Source: Ditylenchus dipsaci
Taxonomy: Eukaryota > Nematoda > Chromadorea > Rhabditida > Anguinidae
NCBI GenBank assembly: GCA_004194705.1
Contig: SADC01000861.1
Coordinates: 243,857 to 307,856, forward strand
Length of the DNA: 64,000 bases
Direction: 5' to 3'
Shown: positions 1 to 12,900 of the stretch, one piece after another
Layout of the letters: every line of letters starts with the position of its first letter
Position numbering within the stretch: the first letter of the stretch is position 1
Program-made: the position numbers and the translations under genes
Notes under the pieces: generated by a model
What the model was told of the DNA's origin: nothing
Database searches by the model: none
What the model saw: only the letters and a program-made list of their open reading frames with translations

Positions 1-450
1 AACCATGATGATGATAGCACTCCGTACCTGTGTACTGATTTTTTGAAGACTGCAATTTTAAAATGCTGGTTTCACATACTCAAAGAACTTTTCAAAAAAA
101 TGAAGACCCCATTGTGCTCAGCATGAAATTCTGAGTCCATAAAGGCAAATCTTACACATGAGATATATTTTTATATTTCAACTCGCTGGAAATCTTGAAA
201 TTATAGATAAAAAATGACCCTAACTCTGAAGTCTTAGTCAAAAAATGGAGGTGTCCTTCTATTAGAGAAAATACGGTTTAAATAACGAAAAAAACGCTTA
301 TGGCCAAGACACGAGCACAAAAAAAGTTAAAACAGTTGTAAAGAAAAAAATTGAAAATTGAGATGAGCGCAGTCACACACAACATAGACTTGAACTTATT
401 ATCAAATCAATCAATTACAAAGCAACAAGAAACACACAAAAGTTAAAGCT

Positions 451-3400
451 TTAGAATGTCCTCGAATTAGTAAGGAAAACTGTTGAACGTCTTCTTTTGT
501 TGTGTATAAAGGGAACAAATTTTTGCAGCTCTTTTTCTACTACGTTTTTGTACTCAGAGCTAAATCATACTTTTTTTAATAATAAGAAAATGAACAATAC
601 AGTCAAGTCTCGATTTTACGGCACACCCTTAATTTCGTTCCCGCCCTCGGTCTGACACATTTTTATTCAATTTTTGAAGTCTTTTGCACAATGTTATTTG
701 CCAGTCTGGTGGGAAATATCACAAAATTTCCGATTTCGCAGGTGGTTTTTCAAAATCTGGCGATTTGTCACTGAGACCTTTTCGGTCTTCTTTTCAAAAA
801 GAGGTGCCGTAAAATCACATTTAACAAAAACTTCCAAAATCTAGGTGAAAAATGTGTCGGAACCAAAGTTGGAAACGAACTTGAAGGGGGTGCCGTATAA
901 TCGAGACTTGATTGTAGCTTAAAATCTAAACAAACCTAAAGACATATAAAATTGGTAGATTTAAGCCAGACGCAATATTAATGAAAAAAGCTCCCAGTCT
1001 TGTAGTAAACCAAATCTGTGCTCCATTTTGAGCCACGTAGGGCATCACAATTTCCAATATTCCGTTGACCATCCAGCCGATTATAACGACAACCATAATC
1101 ATGATTAAAGACTTGAAAATTTGACGACTTTCTTTTATTTGCTGAGTGGCTGAAAAAAATTAATATTTACTATTATATTTAAAAAATTTAAAATAAATTT
1201 ATTTACCATTAATCTTGACCATCAGTATACCAATAATAATGTAACTAATTACTGTTAAACCGTTGAAAATAACGCAGCTGCGGAACATTGCTCGGCCAGC
1301 TTCATTGAGAAAACATCCACTATACACGCAAATTACTTGCCTAAAAGTTGCAAAGCAATCTGTTTTTCCATCAAGGATTTCGTATTTTTATTAGCTATCG
1401 TTAATTCACGAAGGGCAAAATAAATCAAGGTTCAAATTGAACGAAGGGGTAAGTGAAAAAGTTAGCGAATTCAAAGCGAAGTCTAGGGCTCTATATGTGT
1501 GCTAAAAAATTACCATTGCGAGTTTTGCAAAGCAAATTGATAAGCTACTGAGAATAGATAGATGGAAAATATCACACTTCCCATACATAAAAAAGATACA
1601 TAAAACAGTTTCGGACTTTGCTTTCTATGCCTGCAAAGATGGTCTGTTAGATGGACATAGAACGAATTGAGTCAAATTAAACTGGTCACTATAATCATTA
1701 GGTTATGGCCGAAAAAGAGTAGGGGTACTATTACCTGCGACCAGTAGAGGCATTAGGAAACCGTATCTGAGCAACTTAAATTAATATTCACTTAAAGAAA
1801 GATAAGTTACAATGGAAGAGCGTATTCCTGCAAAAAAGTTTAAGATTTAGCAGTATAATACATTGTGGACCAACAAATTAAGGTGATTTCAAACGGTCAT
1901 AAATTTTTTTCCTGACTCATTTCAAGTTTATTTTATGAATGATGCGAGAGGTTTGAACTTCAAATACGCATGTTCTAGGGTCGAAGTTTCAAGTCCCATC
2001 GGTGCATATCTTATTTATTTTTTATTGAGTTCACTGACTTCTAGGGTCAAAAACTCTCGAGCAATTGATTGGAATTGTTTCTAGCATTGCTTTTTTGTGG
2101 AAATCTAAGATTTTTCATATCAAAAAGCAATAACTCAATATAACGATGACTACTTAAAAAACTTTTTTTTTCTGCTTTTTGTCCCTGACATAAGTGCTTG
2201 TTTCCTTGGGAAAGGAGTGTTGTATCGCCTTTTTCAAACTACATAATCTGGCTTTGGTTTGGAAAGCCTTCTCTCTTTCCCTTATGTTCCCAATGTGGGT
2301 CATTTGATAAGAAGTGTGCGTTGTGTGCAAAAACATTCAAAAATGCATCTCTCTCTGTATGCTTCTTTTCTCTCTACTTTTGGTTCAAAACAGATGTACC
2401 ATAACAAATGAACCTTGTCTTAATTTTTCTTTCAACTTTTTTTTCTCACTCTTTAAGGTGTTTCTGTTGGATTTTAGAAGCTGCTGTGTGTGCTGTGTGT
2501 GCATTCTGCAAAAGCAGCAGTCTTTTACTTGGAAAAAACTCGCTTAATTGAGCCCTAATTTTGATGTTTTCAGGCTTGTTTGGGCAGTGCAACTGGGAAC
2601 TATCTATCAATATTGACTAATTGCTGTTGCTAGTATTGTTACTACTGCTATATTAATTACAAAATATTTACTGTGCGAACTGTTGTTACTGCGGTATCAG
2701 TTATTGTGAGCAATTAGGCCCAGTTTCAAAGGTACGCAATTTTCTTTATTTTTGTATTAATTAATATTAATATTTGCTTTACAGTCGCCTCTTGATATAG
2801 TGCGCATCTATTTTTTTTTACAATGTTTACTTTATAAATAAGTTTGCGCTATATCAGGCGGGTCTCAATAAGCGAAGTTTTTTTTATTCGCTAGAACGGC
2901 CGGTAAAATACGTATTTATGATAGGTATAACCTTTTTTAATCCCCCATGGGGGATTATTTTTCAAACCCCCGAAAATCTCGAAAAAACCAACCTTCTGAT
3001 TGTTTCTTTTTGTGAATTTTTTTTAAAAGCAACACATCTGAAAACAAGAGCACAGTTAAAAAATTTCTCGTTTCAGGACGAAAAATTCCCAAATTCCCAA
3101 TATTAAAATAATATAATAATAATCTTAATCTTAATAATAATCTTATTGAACATTTTACTGTGCCTAGGATATACAACCTACTACTGGCTTCACCCATAGT
3201 GATGCCCCTCATAGGCCAGCCTGTCAGGGCTGGCCTATGAGGGTTATCAAACAATGGAAACAAGCACCAAAACAACCTGGTTTGAGATATTGATAACAAA
3301 TAGCCTTTTTAATAAAAGTATTTTCAAGGTGGATGGAAGGCCACAATGGATCTTTGTTCTACTCCTACGAGCAACAACCATGGCATCCCGCAGTCTACAA

Positions 3401-5756
3401 TGTCTTTGGTAGTGGAGTCGAAGGACTTTCTCCGGGGGATGGTGTTCGAAATATGGTCGCCGATTATGAGGTAAAAACTATATAACTGGGCACCATTACT
3501 AGGCAAATTACAGGGATCATCAAATGCAATTGCTTATGTGATCTTAGCGTTGCAACCGGACTACTACCATGTTAGAAAGCTGATTATTCTGTGGGCTGGA
3601 ATATGTATGGGTCAGATACAGTGGTCAAATCGTCAAACCACGCACGAAAAGAGTAATGCGTTCCGTGGACATAATCGAATAGCATTCGTCAAAATACTGG
3701 ATGGTGCGCCACAGCAGGCCGTTCATTTCTGGAATTCGGGATGACCGTTGCTAAAAGTAGGAAATCGAAATTGTTGGAATAATTTAAAATTTGCATTTTT
3801 AGACTTAATAGATTCCAGAGCTATTTTCCTACCTGATGCAAGACCAGAAAATGAGCAGTTTGTACTTGAATTGCGAAATAAAGAGTAAGTGACATTTCTT
3901 ATTATACTAATTACTAATTTTTTAATCAAAATAATAATAATTTAAGGTATTCTCATGAATGCAACCCTCAAAATGTCTATCCAACTTTGGCTGATTGCGA
4001 ACATACTATGTCATTGGCCTACAAATGCACATTAGACCGTCTATGGAATTTAGATCCAGAAGCACTGGATTGGCATAATATCATGAATGATTAAAGCAAA
4101 TGTATTAAGTAAAACTTGTATATTTATGAATTATACACAATAATAATTTAACCAAGAATCGTCAAAATAATTAAGAATCTAAATAATTAAGAATCTCAAC
4201 CCCAAGCCCTTCAGGGCAGCAGGGGACTTGGTTGGTTGATCTCACCATAATGGAACTACCATACTAATAAGTCTGTCTAGAGCCAACAAAAAGTTAGTAG
4301 TGAATGATAAAGCTAGGCCAATGACAGCGTAAAATTGGGCATAAAAACAAGGCAACAATTCTACAAAATTTTTGCCGAGTAAAATGTGAAGGAGTGTTAC
4401 ATTATAGCTTATTTCATGCAGAATGTCTGCAAATGCAGTAAATGCGAGCAAGTAATTGTAGGAAAAGTGGAGTGATCTGAAATAAATAAATCAGACATCT
4501 TAAATTTGAATTTAACACAATAAAAAAGCTGTGAAACTTACAAGAGAGGGTCCCTGACTGTCACCTGGAGGTTTCTCGATAAACTTTTTTTATTATTCTT
4601 GTAGAACGTGCCTAAATCCCATGTGAATTTGGCTCCTCACCTCTGGAAGATAACGAAAATTTTAGAATAACCCATGGTCCAAGGGTCAGCTATGAAAAAC
4701 TATGATATGGGTATCGAAGTATTATTAAGTAGTATTAATTCGAAGTTGTATCAAGAACCTCTTCAAATCTATTTATTTATACAAGTCTATCTATAATCTA
4801 TCTACTCAAGTTCTTGATACTTACACCAGATTCGTGCTCAGCGTGGTCGATTTACATGTAAAAGTTCTTCAAAAATTTTAAACTTATTGTCAAATTTCAA
4901 CTTCCGTTCAAGACAATGGCTATTTGAATTTAAAAAATCAAAATTAGGGTCGTGAAAATGCTTGAGCAGATTGATTTCGAGCATTTGCCTTTTTTTTCGA
5001 GCATACTCGAGCATATAGCTATGCTCGACATATTTTAACCGTTAACTGTGCCGTACAGTTAACTGTTCAGTTAAACTGGGTCCTATTTCGAGGGTTGACT
5101 AAAGGCCGATCATATGCTCGAAATTCACCAATCTGCTCCAGCATATGCTCGAAAATATGCTCGAGCATATGCTCGTTTCAAAACCTAATTAAAATTCACT
5201 ATTCGAATAGCCTCAGCGTCGTTTTTTTCAAACCTAGTCAAAAAGTTAAAAAAAGAACAACAAATTTTTCAATTTTTTTATTGAGGCGCAGTTATTATTG
5301 AGTTATTTAAGTATAATTGACATGACGATTGACAATTGTAAAAATCAATACATTTGTAAATATTGTTGGAAGCTGGAACGAAATCACCTGCTAAATCCTG
5401 ATCTAAAAATTGCAGTTAAAAATTCGGTTTCTATGGACTAAACGATTTCGGGGTCGAGATTTTGCGAACTTTGCGCACTTTTAGCAATTATCACCAAAAT
5501 TCAGCTGCTTCAACCACCAAAAGTTAGACAAAAAGAGTATACCTGTATTTGACTGTAATGTAGATGAGAAATGCATTAAAGGTCACACCAATCATAGCAG
5601 TCACATACAACAGTAAACTAATGCTGAACAACGACCAAAAAAAGCCTTCTTTGTACTGTACACTGAACTAAAATTTCAATTTAGTATACAAATATGTTTT
5701 CTGTAAAAGTCTGATATTACTGATCCATCATCTTTATTGTTCGGCTCACCAGTCAT
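451..5756 (-). CDS. Srsx-family serpentine chemoreceptor, complete
   Basis: A seven-transmembrane G-protein-coupled receptor of the nematode Srsx type, expected in the plasma membrane or cilium of sensory neurons. Seven exons on the minus strand: 5721-5756, 5543-5667, 4246-4476, 1514-1630, 1207-1340, 936-1149, 451-559. All have GT-AG borders and phases that agree. They sum to 966 nt, so the 321-residue frame is intact. The start is the ATG at 5756, giving a short N-terminus (MTGEPNN). TM1 is in exon 2. TM2-TM3 are in exon 3, which ends ALDRLISMVVPL, the DRY-like motif of the family. TM4 follows HRKQSPKL. TM6 follows QIFKSLIMIMVVV and TM7 contains GLNLPILYVF. The basic tail runs from SSEYKNVVEK to the stop at 451. 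A pogo-type MITE lies in the last intron and an unrelated plus-strand gene in the 2.6-kb intron 3. The ligand is unknown. Confidence 0.9.
598..916. mobile_element. pogo/Tigger-type MITE in Srsx intron
   Basis: Terminal inverted repeats begin ACAGTCAAGTCTCGATTTTA on the left and end with the matching TCGAGACTTGATTGT on the right, flanked by TA. There is no coding sequence. A separate TIR-like scrap (TTCTATTAGAGAAAATACGG) lies at about 257-280. Confidence 0.75.
1631..3328. other. intronic sequence without recognised gene
   Basis: First part of the large Srsx intron. I see AT-rich sequence, a TG-rich stretch near 2480-2510, and a pogo-type end (ACAGTCGCCTCTTGATATAG) near 2783. A short stem pairs GGCCAGCCTGTCAGGGCTGGCC at 3211-3233. 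No exon is convincing. Confidence 0.5.
3329..4094 (+). CDS. uncharacterised protein, nested in Srsx intron; paralogue at 39-40.7 kb
   Basis: Plus-strand gene inside intron 3 of the opposite-strand receptor. Supported exons: about 3329-3470 (contains MEGHNGSLFYSYEQQ), 3514 to about 3759, 3803-3884, and 3947-4094 ending in TAA. The last two borders are clean GT-AG and join as NKE|YSHEC. Near 3740 the frame breaks (WNSG then stop); one extra base restores MTVAKN and the following exon. The C-terminal part (NLIDSR ... RPENEQFVLELRNKEY ... EALDWHN) aligns with the C-terminus of the gene ending at 40664, including the intron just before NLID. I do not recognise the family. The N-terminus and start codon are not visible; upstream exons may lie in 1.6-3.3 kb. 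No transmembrane segment or signal peptide was seen. Confidence 0.5.
4198..4240. repeat. dispersed GC-rich repeat fragment
   Basis: AACCCCAAGCCCTTCAGGGC and the following GGGGACTTGG recur in the same or opposite sense at 14268-14310, 43979-44020 and 46637-46660, next to a downstream ATGCGCACACACACTTACC-like block in some copies. Confidence 0.5.
4815..4935. repeat. fragment of the long-arm foldback family
   Basis: Contains CAGATTCGTGCTCAGCGTGG followed by TCGATTTACATG, the core shared with the foldback elements at 7-8.5, 29.7-31.0, 50.3-52.2 and 61.6-62.9 kb. Only one arm is present. Confidence 0.5.
4945..5190. mobile_element. hAT-like MITE with CATATGCTCGAG subterminal repeats
   Basis: Starts TAGGGTCGTGAAAATGC and ends GTTTCAAAACCTA, with near-identical flanks (ATCAAAAT and ATTAAAAT). 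The interior is filled with inverted and direct copies of GAGCATATGCTCG. Non-coding. Confidence 0.5.
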
Positions 5757-6376
5757 ATTTGCTGAAAAAAAATTCAAAAATACAAGGAGAAAAAATATGA
5801 GAAAAAGCCCCTATTGACTTTTAGAGGTGGTAGTAAATCAACAAGTCCAACTTTCCCGTAGCCCTGCGCCACGCAACCTATGTTAAAACCTACATAGGCT
5901 TACATGTAAGCTAGGTGGACCCAAACCCAGTAAATGAGCAGAGACAGGGGCGCCTCTAAAACCGGCGCCAAGTGGCCTGGGCCAGGTAGCCCAAACATTG
6001 TAATTCTGCTTAAATTGCTCATTTTTACGTTTTATATAACCTACTATATTACTTTTTTTATTAAGTGCTCATTTCAACCCTAGCTTTTTCTCGATTAGCA
6101 TAAGTCTTTAGTCAAGTTAATAATTGATGTATGCTTACAATCCTTGGTCGAGATCATAGTGGAGGCCGAATTTAAAAATAAATATTTCTGCGTTATCTAT
6201 CCCTAATTTTTTTTCAGAATGATTTATAGAATAATTTCATGAGAATTTTTCAATAAAAATATGTATTTATAAATCTAGTATATTCTTTGAAAATAAACAA
6301 AAATGAGGTAAAACATGTGTTCATCGCCTTTAAATTACACTGGTGAGCATCAAAAAAAGAAATATCCTATATGATT
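5757..6376. other. intergenic, nothing recognised
   Basis: Upstream of the Srsx start codon. AT-rich, with no ORF or repeat I could classify. The Srsx promoter should be in here, but no specific motif was visible. Confidence 0.4.
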
Positions 6377-6480
6377 ACAGTCAAACCCCGGTTTAGTGCG
6401 ACCCCTGGGGACCGGAAAAAAGTCGCACTAAATAGGGGTCACACTAAACCGGGGTTGCACTTTCGAGACTTTCAAAGAAA
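6377..6480. mobile_element. pogo-type MITE end
   Basis: ACAGTCAAACCCCGGTTTAG followed by CCTGGGGACCGG and an inverted copy TAAACCGGGGTTGCAC. The outer right terminus was not found. Confidence 0.5.
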
Positions 6481-6884
6481 AAAAGCTTTTTCCAAAACAA
6501 CAATGAGAAAAAATATGTTTATGAAAAACAAGGTTGCACTAATATGCAAACAATAATTGTATTTCAACAACTTGTTTGTCTTTTCATTTTATAGCTTTCT
6601 TGTAAAAGAAAAAAATAGATTGGAGCAGAACACAGTTGAATTAAATTGAAAAATTTGTAAAACCAAATATATCAGACATGCAAGCATTCTGCTTATTGAT
6701 CAAAAAATGAATGTCTCGGTGTTTTACTTTATCACCTGTCTAATTAATTTTTTTTTAGCAGGAAACTAAAAAGAGTAATAAATGTATTTTATTTACAGTA
6801 TTTTGTAACTTGGTCAGCCCTTTTTATGTGTTTATGTTATTTTTTATCTATTTTAGCACTGAAATGCCTGGTTGTCTTAAGAGC

Positions 6885-8540
6885 ACATCATGGTGCAGAA
6901 TTTCAAGCTGAACACGAGCGTAAAAACGAGATTGATAAAAATCACTATTTGCGGGTCAGCTGCCCCTACGAACCAACAAAGTCGAGATTTTTGCATATGC
7001 AGCTTCGAAATGGCAGATCTCCTCAATTCGTATTATGGAACTCAGTTTTTTATAACTCAAATAAAAGCGCAGATCACGGGTTTTTAATTATAAGATATCA
7101 TTGAAAGCGCATACACAATGAGGAGGCTGTTTGCGGATGCTAAAACAGACTACAGTCTACTCTCGATAAACTGGCACCCTGGGGACCAGCCTGGGGTGCC
7201 AGTTTATCGGGGGTGCCAGTTTAGTGGGATGTTACTTAGCCTAATTCTCTGTCGGCCAGCAAATAGGGCTTTTTCAAAGTGCCAGTTTATCGAGGGTGCC
7301 AGTTTATTGGAGTGCCAGTTTAACGAGAGTAGACTGTACTCCCTAACAGTCCACAAAATAGAATCCTCGCTTTTTCACAGTTTTTCCAAAAATATTCAGT
7401 TGGTGTGGTTTTTTTAATTTTGCAGTTGCTTATAAACCTTCTCACATCATATAGTTGAGGTTTCGGGCTAACAAATGAGCTATTGACTGAGTAAATGTTG
7501 CTTCAATAACTCAGATAAAATTTAAAGCTCCGCCCAAGAATCCTAACTCGAATTCGAGTGCGGATGTTTGGGTGGAGTCTTTCTTTTTTAACTCAATTTT
7601 TTCAACAAGATCTAACTTATCAATAGCTCATCTTGTAGCCCTGAATCTTAGCTACAAGATAGCGATAACAGAATAATTTTTGAAAAAAAAAAGTTATGGC
7701 CATTTCTATGTGACAAATCGGATTCAGCATCCGCAACAGACTCCTCATTGTGAATGCGCCTTAAGTATTCATAAAAAAATCAATGTGAAAATTTTACTTC
7801 GAAGAAAAAGTCATTTTTTGAAACGTTGTTGACATTTAAGAAGGCAGCGTTATCTATGTAAGTTATCTATGTATGCATTCGACAGAGCCAGGACAACTGC
7901 GCCAAAAAAGCTTTGATGTAGGGTAAAAAGAGGCTTTTTGAGTGTTTAGCAAGACTTTCAGAAAAACCTTTCAAAATCCATTTTGACGTAAAATTGATAC
8001 TTTGCCAGAAAAATATCAATTTTTGACACCGGATTTAATTTAATTTAGCATGGTGGATTTAATTATAAAACTGCCCTTAAAATAAGAAATTGCTGTCAAA
8101 ATGCAAATTCTGCTCAAAAAATGTTTAAATTCAGATTTTTGAAATTCAAGTTTATTTTGTCTTAAGCGGAATGTAAAATTTGACAGCAAGTTTTGATGTT
8201 TAAGGGCAGTTTTTTAAGCAAATCGACCATTTCGAACACGATTTAGGTGTCAAAAATCCGGGTTAAGCACGAGTTTTACGTCAAAAATGATTTTGAATAT
8301 TTTTTGAAAGTCTTGATAAACACTGTGCAAGCCTCTTTTTGCCCTACTTTAAAGCTTTTTCTGGCGCTGTTTTTTTCGCTCTGTCGAATGGTATGCATCG
8401 ACAACTTAAAAAATGACGTTATCACACTTTTTTTGCGTTTTTAAGCATCAACAACGTTTTCTAAAAAGAACACAATTTTTTCTTCGAAGTAAATTTTCCC
8501 CTTGAATTGTCATGAATACGTTAATGATTAGAAAAACGCA
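6885..8540. mobile_element. long-arm foldback element, copy 1 (with nested MITE)
   Basis: The left part (6885-7110) is homologous to the left arm of the 61.6-kb element: GCAGAATTTCAAGCTGAACA, a GCGGGTCAGCTGCCCCTACG block and CAGATCACGGGTTTTTAAT. The right half, 7870-8440, is an inverted repeat about a centre near 8120, with AAGAGGCTTTTTGAGTGTTT answered by AACACTGTGCAAGCCTCTTT. Nothing coding was found. Flanks around 7118-7770 are also inverted (GAGGAGGCTGTTTGCGGATG against CATCCGCAACAGACTCCTC). Confidence 0.65.
7151..7338. mobile_element. pogo-type MITE nested in foldback element
   Basis: TACAGTCTACTCTCGATAAA on the left and CGAGAGTAGACTGTA on the right. The interior repeats the phrase GGTGCCAGTTTATCG several times. 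Flanked by TA. Confidence 0.75.
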
Positions 8541-9236
8541 TACAGAGTCTTTTTTTTGCCACGGCCCATGTTTAAAACATGGCAAGACAGCTAAAACAGT
8601 TCAAAATTAACTTTTCTAACGTTTTGGAAGTGGCACCTTTTATTCAATACTGTCTTCATTTTGTTTAAAAATGTTTTGGCCCAAATAAAAAAAATTATTT
8701 TTTGAATTTGTCAAACTTTCACCTTGGGCACCAAGGCAATCCGAAAAAAAATTCGATTTTTCAGAAACCAAATTGTTACAGACCGTGAGAAGCAAAATTT
8801 TACAAGTCATTTGCCCTTGAAGAAAAGTAAATTTTGCGCTGGCTATGGTGATTCTTTACTTTTACCCAAAATTTCACTCCTGCTCTTGCTCCTTCTCACA
8901 ACTTTTGAATTTTCGCTATTGCTTTTGCTCTAGCTCGGAGCAGGATGGAGCAGGAGCAACAGCAAGAGAACTACAGTCCTCTTTTGCTATAGTGCGCTCT
9001 CGTTATAGTGCGCATTGTTGAATGATTTGGATGGTTCACTTTTGTAAGGTAGGGGCAGGGTGGTTTGGACAAAACCACCTTGGCACCAAAAGTCACATAA
9101 AACCTGACTTAACTCTTACAATTTTAAACAACAAACCCAAAATAACTCATTTGAATTCGCGCCGAATCTTGGCACGACAATACCCAACAAGCGTCTTAAA
9201 CGCTTACAACTGTTTCCATCTCTTCTGCTAGTCTAA
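8541..9236. other. intergenic, low-complexity
   Basis: T-rich sequence plus a GCTCCTGCTC/GAGCAGGAGC-rich inverted stretch at 8875-8965 that resembles the GCTCC-rich repeats at 20.8-21.4 kb. No gene seen. Confidence 0.4.
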
Positions 9237-9650
9237 TCAGCTAGCATAGTATAGTAATGGGGCAGGAAAAAGAGTCGTGTTATCCACTTCGTGGAGTGGC
9301 GAATCAAAACCAGAACACGACCTAGACCTAGGGAGATCACTCGCAGCACTAATAGGACACGTAGACAAAGTATTTATTGCTGGAGCACGCATATCAATAG
9401 AAGACAAACTATTGTGAGACTGGATTGGTTCTTCCTCATCTTCACTTAAGTCTTCATATGCACGCTGGAGCATTCGCAAGCTACTGGACTGGCACAAGAC
9501 TGGCACTGGCTGGAGACAGGACGTAGGCTGGAGCTTTCACCACTGGCAGGCATGTTTGACTTGATCTGGACCCATTTCATTTCCCCGCTTCACCGGCTCA
9601 GGAGTATAGACGCGACTAAAGGCCGGACAACTATTTCACACATTTCACAC
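9237..9650 (-). CDS. possible 3' exon: Ser-rich acidic C-terminus
   Basis: The minus-strand frame reads an acidic patch (YEDLSEDEEEPIQSHNSL), a Ser-rich segment (RSRSCSGFDSPLHE) and a stop near 9237. The same frame continues upstream to about 9630 (VYTPEPVKRGNEMGPDQVKH), interrupted by one TGA after ACQW near 9545. Composition resembles the cytoplasmic tail of a signalling protein or channel, but no family is recognised. It lies just downstream of the receptor gene ending at 9935, which has its own stop, so it is probably separate. It could be a spurious ORF. Confidence 0.35.
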
Positions 9651-9934
9651 ACACATTCACGCTTTGCGGCAAAAAATCATCACAACCATTTCAATGCATT
9701 GGAGTGAAAAAACAAGGGACCAGAAAAGGTAGGCTTAGAGAAACATACTCTTCGGATATTGGCAGGCACTTTGGCTTTTATGCAATAAGAAAAGTATACG
9801 TGCATAACATAATTGTATTCGGTTCGGGACGGTCTCAAAACAGTCATTCATGAACAAGGATCGAATTCTGAATTTTCGTAATACACAGAGCAGACTTTAT
9901 TTGTCACCAAAAAACTACAACAATAAATCTCTTA

Positions 9935-12900
9935 TTAATATAGCGCTTTCTCAATACTTCTTCTTGCAGTTGGTGAGTTTGGAACTTCTCCATTCTTAGT
10001 AAGCAATTTTCGGTAGATGTAAGTGAAAATACAGCTTTCTATTGTGAACAGAGTAGAAGAGTAGGCTCCCCACGTCAAAGAAGGATTTGTTCTGGTTACC
10101 TGAGAAGACATTATCTTTAAAACTATACAGCTTTTTTTAATTCATTTTTCAACACAGCTGTTTTTAAAACAAATTAAGCTTTTTCAAATAAATACTGAAA
10201 TGATTTTTTGCAAAAAATAGCTTTTTTAAAATTTACGAATGCAAGACAGGTTCATTTTTTTAGTTTGGGTTTGGCGCGGGTGAAAGACGAAATGGTCTAT
10301 CTGCTAAGATTTTGGCATCGGCGCTGCACCGGTGCCAGCAAAATGGCCTTATGGCACCAGACCAGTACCGGTAAAAAGTTTGAGTAAAACAAATTTCAAA
10401 GTTGTTTCGCTTCAAGCAAAACAACTTAACTAATTATGTTTAGCTAGTTCTCACACGTGCTTTTTTTAATTATCCACATTTTGTTATTGCCCTTTTAAAT
10501 GGCTTATAATAATTACCTCTTGATAAATTAATAAAACATGTGAGGAATTAGGTTAAAGCACAGCTCTACAATCACTGCCATCGAAGTAAGCAGGTTTTTC
10601 TGAAATTTATATTCGACTAAAAAATTGCGTTCAAAATTAATTATTAAATACCGTATTTCCTCTAATAGAAGCCCCCCCCCCTCATTCAAAATCGTGTTTG
10701 TGGCATTCTGTTTTTGACCTATTTTTCGAAGACTGCTCTTAGGCAAGTAACTGCTCATTTTGTAGCCAGTGAGATGAGCTACAGAAGGAATGGTAACTTG
10801 CCTAAGAGCAGTCTTCAAAGAAACAAGTCGAAAACACAATGTCAAAAACACGATTTTGAATAGGGGGGGGACTTCTATTAGAGGAAATACGGTATAAAAA
10901 GCGGGCCTAGTTAAGAACAAGCGCTTTTTTTTGCCTTGGTCCCCCTGTTGATTTTTTGTGAATTTTTTTCAAAGTATAGTTTATTAAAGTAGCAAATTAT
11001 TGAACATTCACATAAATAACTCGGAATGCAATTCAAATGTTGCAAAATTCTTTTTTAGACACGAATGTAAAGCCAAGAAGAAAAAATTGCGCGCATATTT
11101 TTTTGATCAAAAAGCTTTACAAAATAGCTCAGAGTAAATACTTTCCACTATTATTTGTGTTGAACAAGGATAAAACCGTGAATAAAAAATTAAAACAGAG
11201 AATGTTTATAAAAAAAAATTTAAAAAAATCAACAGGGTGGACTAAGGCAAATAAAAGCCCTTTGTTTTTGACTAGAGCCAAAAAAGCTGTCCTATTCTGC
11301 ATCAATTGCTTTAGCCCTCAAATCTTATATGTTATAAAGATTGTAAAAAACACACGTTTAAGCCAGATTTTTGTAAAGCTGTGTTTTTAATAGTAAGGTT
11401 TCGCACATATGAAAACAATATAACATTTGCTTTATTTATATTGATAGGTATGCTTTTTTAATTTCCAATGTTTTCAAAACTAAAAAAAATTATCTGCTCT
11501 GAAAACTGAAAATGTTTGCTGTCTATTTGTGTTTGGCCAGTTTCCGAAAATATGCCTTGGTCTCCCTCTTTTTTTTTTAAATTTTTCGACACTATTTTAA
11601 AAACCATTTATTTTTTATCACTTTTTGCAAAAAGAAATTGCAAAATAAAAACTGCAGAAAAAATTTGCCTCAGTCTCCTAAGCTGATTTTTTTTACAGTT
11701 GGGAGCCGGCCAAACACATATAAAGCCAGTCTTTTAATTTTTCGATTAAATTTTTTTGAAGAATTTTCATTTTTTAAGGAATAGCACTACTTACACTTTT
11801 GTTTGACTTAGAACTAGCTGTTATATCAGGGGCAACAATAGATGTGTTGCGCCTTGTCCACATAAAAAAGAAAAAAGTAAACCGGTGATACTATTGACTA
11901 AGGCGCAGCCTGCTCTCCAATGCAAATAAAAATCCAGTTTGTTATCCATGAGGCAGCCATGTGTCCAGCACTCTTTAAATGTATTTGCAATAAAATTAAA
12001 TTTGTTTTACTAAGTCTAGTCGGCGCCAGTGGAGAATCGGATGCCATTTAAAAAAAATAACAGGATGGACCAAGGCAAAAGTAGGAACTGATTATCCACT
12101 AGTGCCATCTAGTCATCTTTTTGAAATTTTTGTGTTCAGTCAACAGTCAAAGTACCTGTATTCAAAGGCACTGGTAATGCCGAAAAGAATGCAAAGAAAT
12201 TAAATAATAGAAAGGCAATGTCAATTGGAAGCATAGTGCAAAAGAGTTGTAATGACCTGTATCCACCTGGATATTTAATATTCAAATTCGGTCTAGAGTT
12301 AGGAAAAATACTGATAGAGGATTGGTAGCAATCAAGCAGTGTCCCATTACAGACACCCAAAACAGCATTGGACCATTTCGAAAACTAGCTGAAATACATT
12401 TTTCATGAAATTCTTTAATTCTTATCCTACTCGGATTTTTGAAAAATGATCCGCGAATCTCTCAAAGGACAGTTTTATACATTTTGTTCAAATTCTGTAA
12501 GCACTTTCTTCCTCCAAGGTATTGTTTTACCCCGCTAAATTATTCATTTACCTTGCCAAAGCGTAAATTTATTTTCTTAAACTTTTTCTTTTAATTTTTT
12601 AAAATTTTCATACCAGCGTTAAGCCTGGATCTCAGCTCTCTAACGAGATATTATTTAACTTACTCAGAGATACAAAAGTTGGAGAAAAAGATCTTTGTAT
12701 GGACTGAATTTTGATAGACTGACTTTTTTCAACAATCTTATCCATACAAAGAATTTTCTCTCATCAAGTCAGTTGAGGGCCTGTTAAAAAGCTGAAATTC
12801 AAGGCTACATTTTGATGAAAAATGTATGAAAAATTTAGAAATTCATGAGGGGAAAGCAGATTTTTACGGTTTGGCGAGGTAAACCAATAATTTGGCGGCG

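Noticed and set aside
10528..10920. 130-codon minus-strand frame
   Set aside because: It fuses a genuine TM6 exon (10517-10599) with the adjacent MITE; only the exon part is meaningful.
11037..11390. 117-codon Lys-rich plus-strand frame
   Set aside because: AT-rich low-complexity translation lying antisense within a receptor intron.
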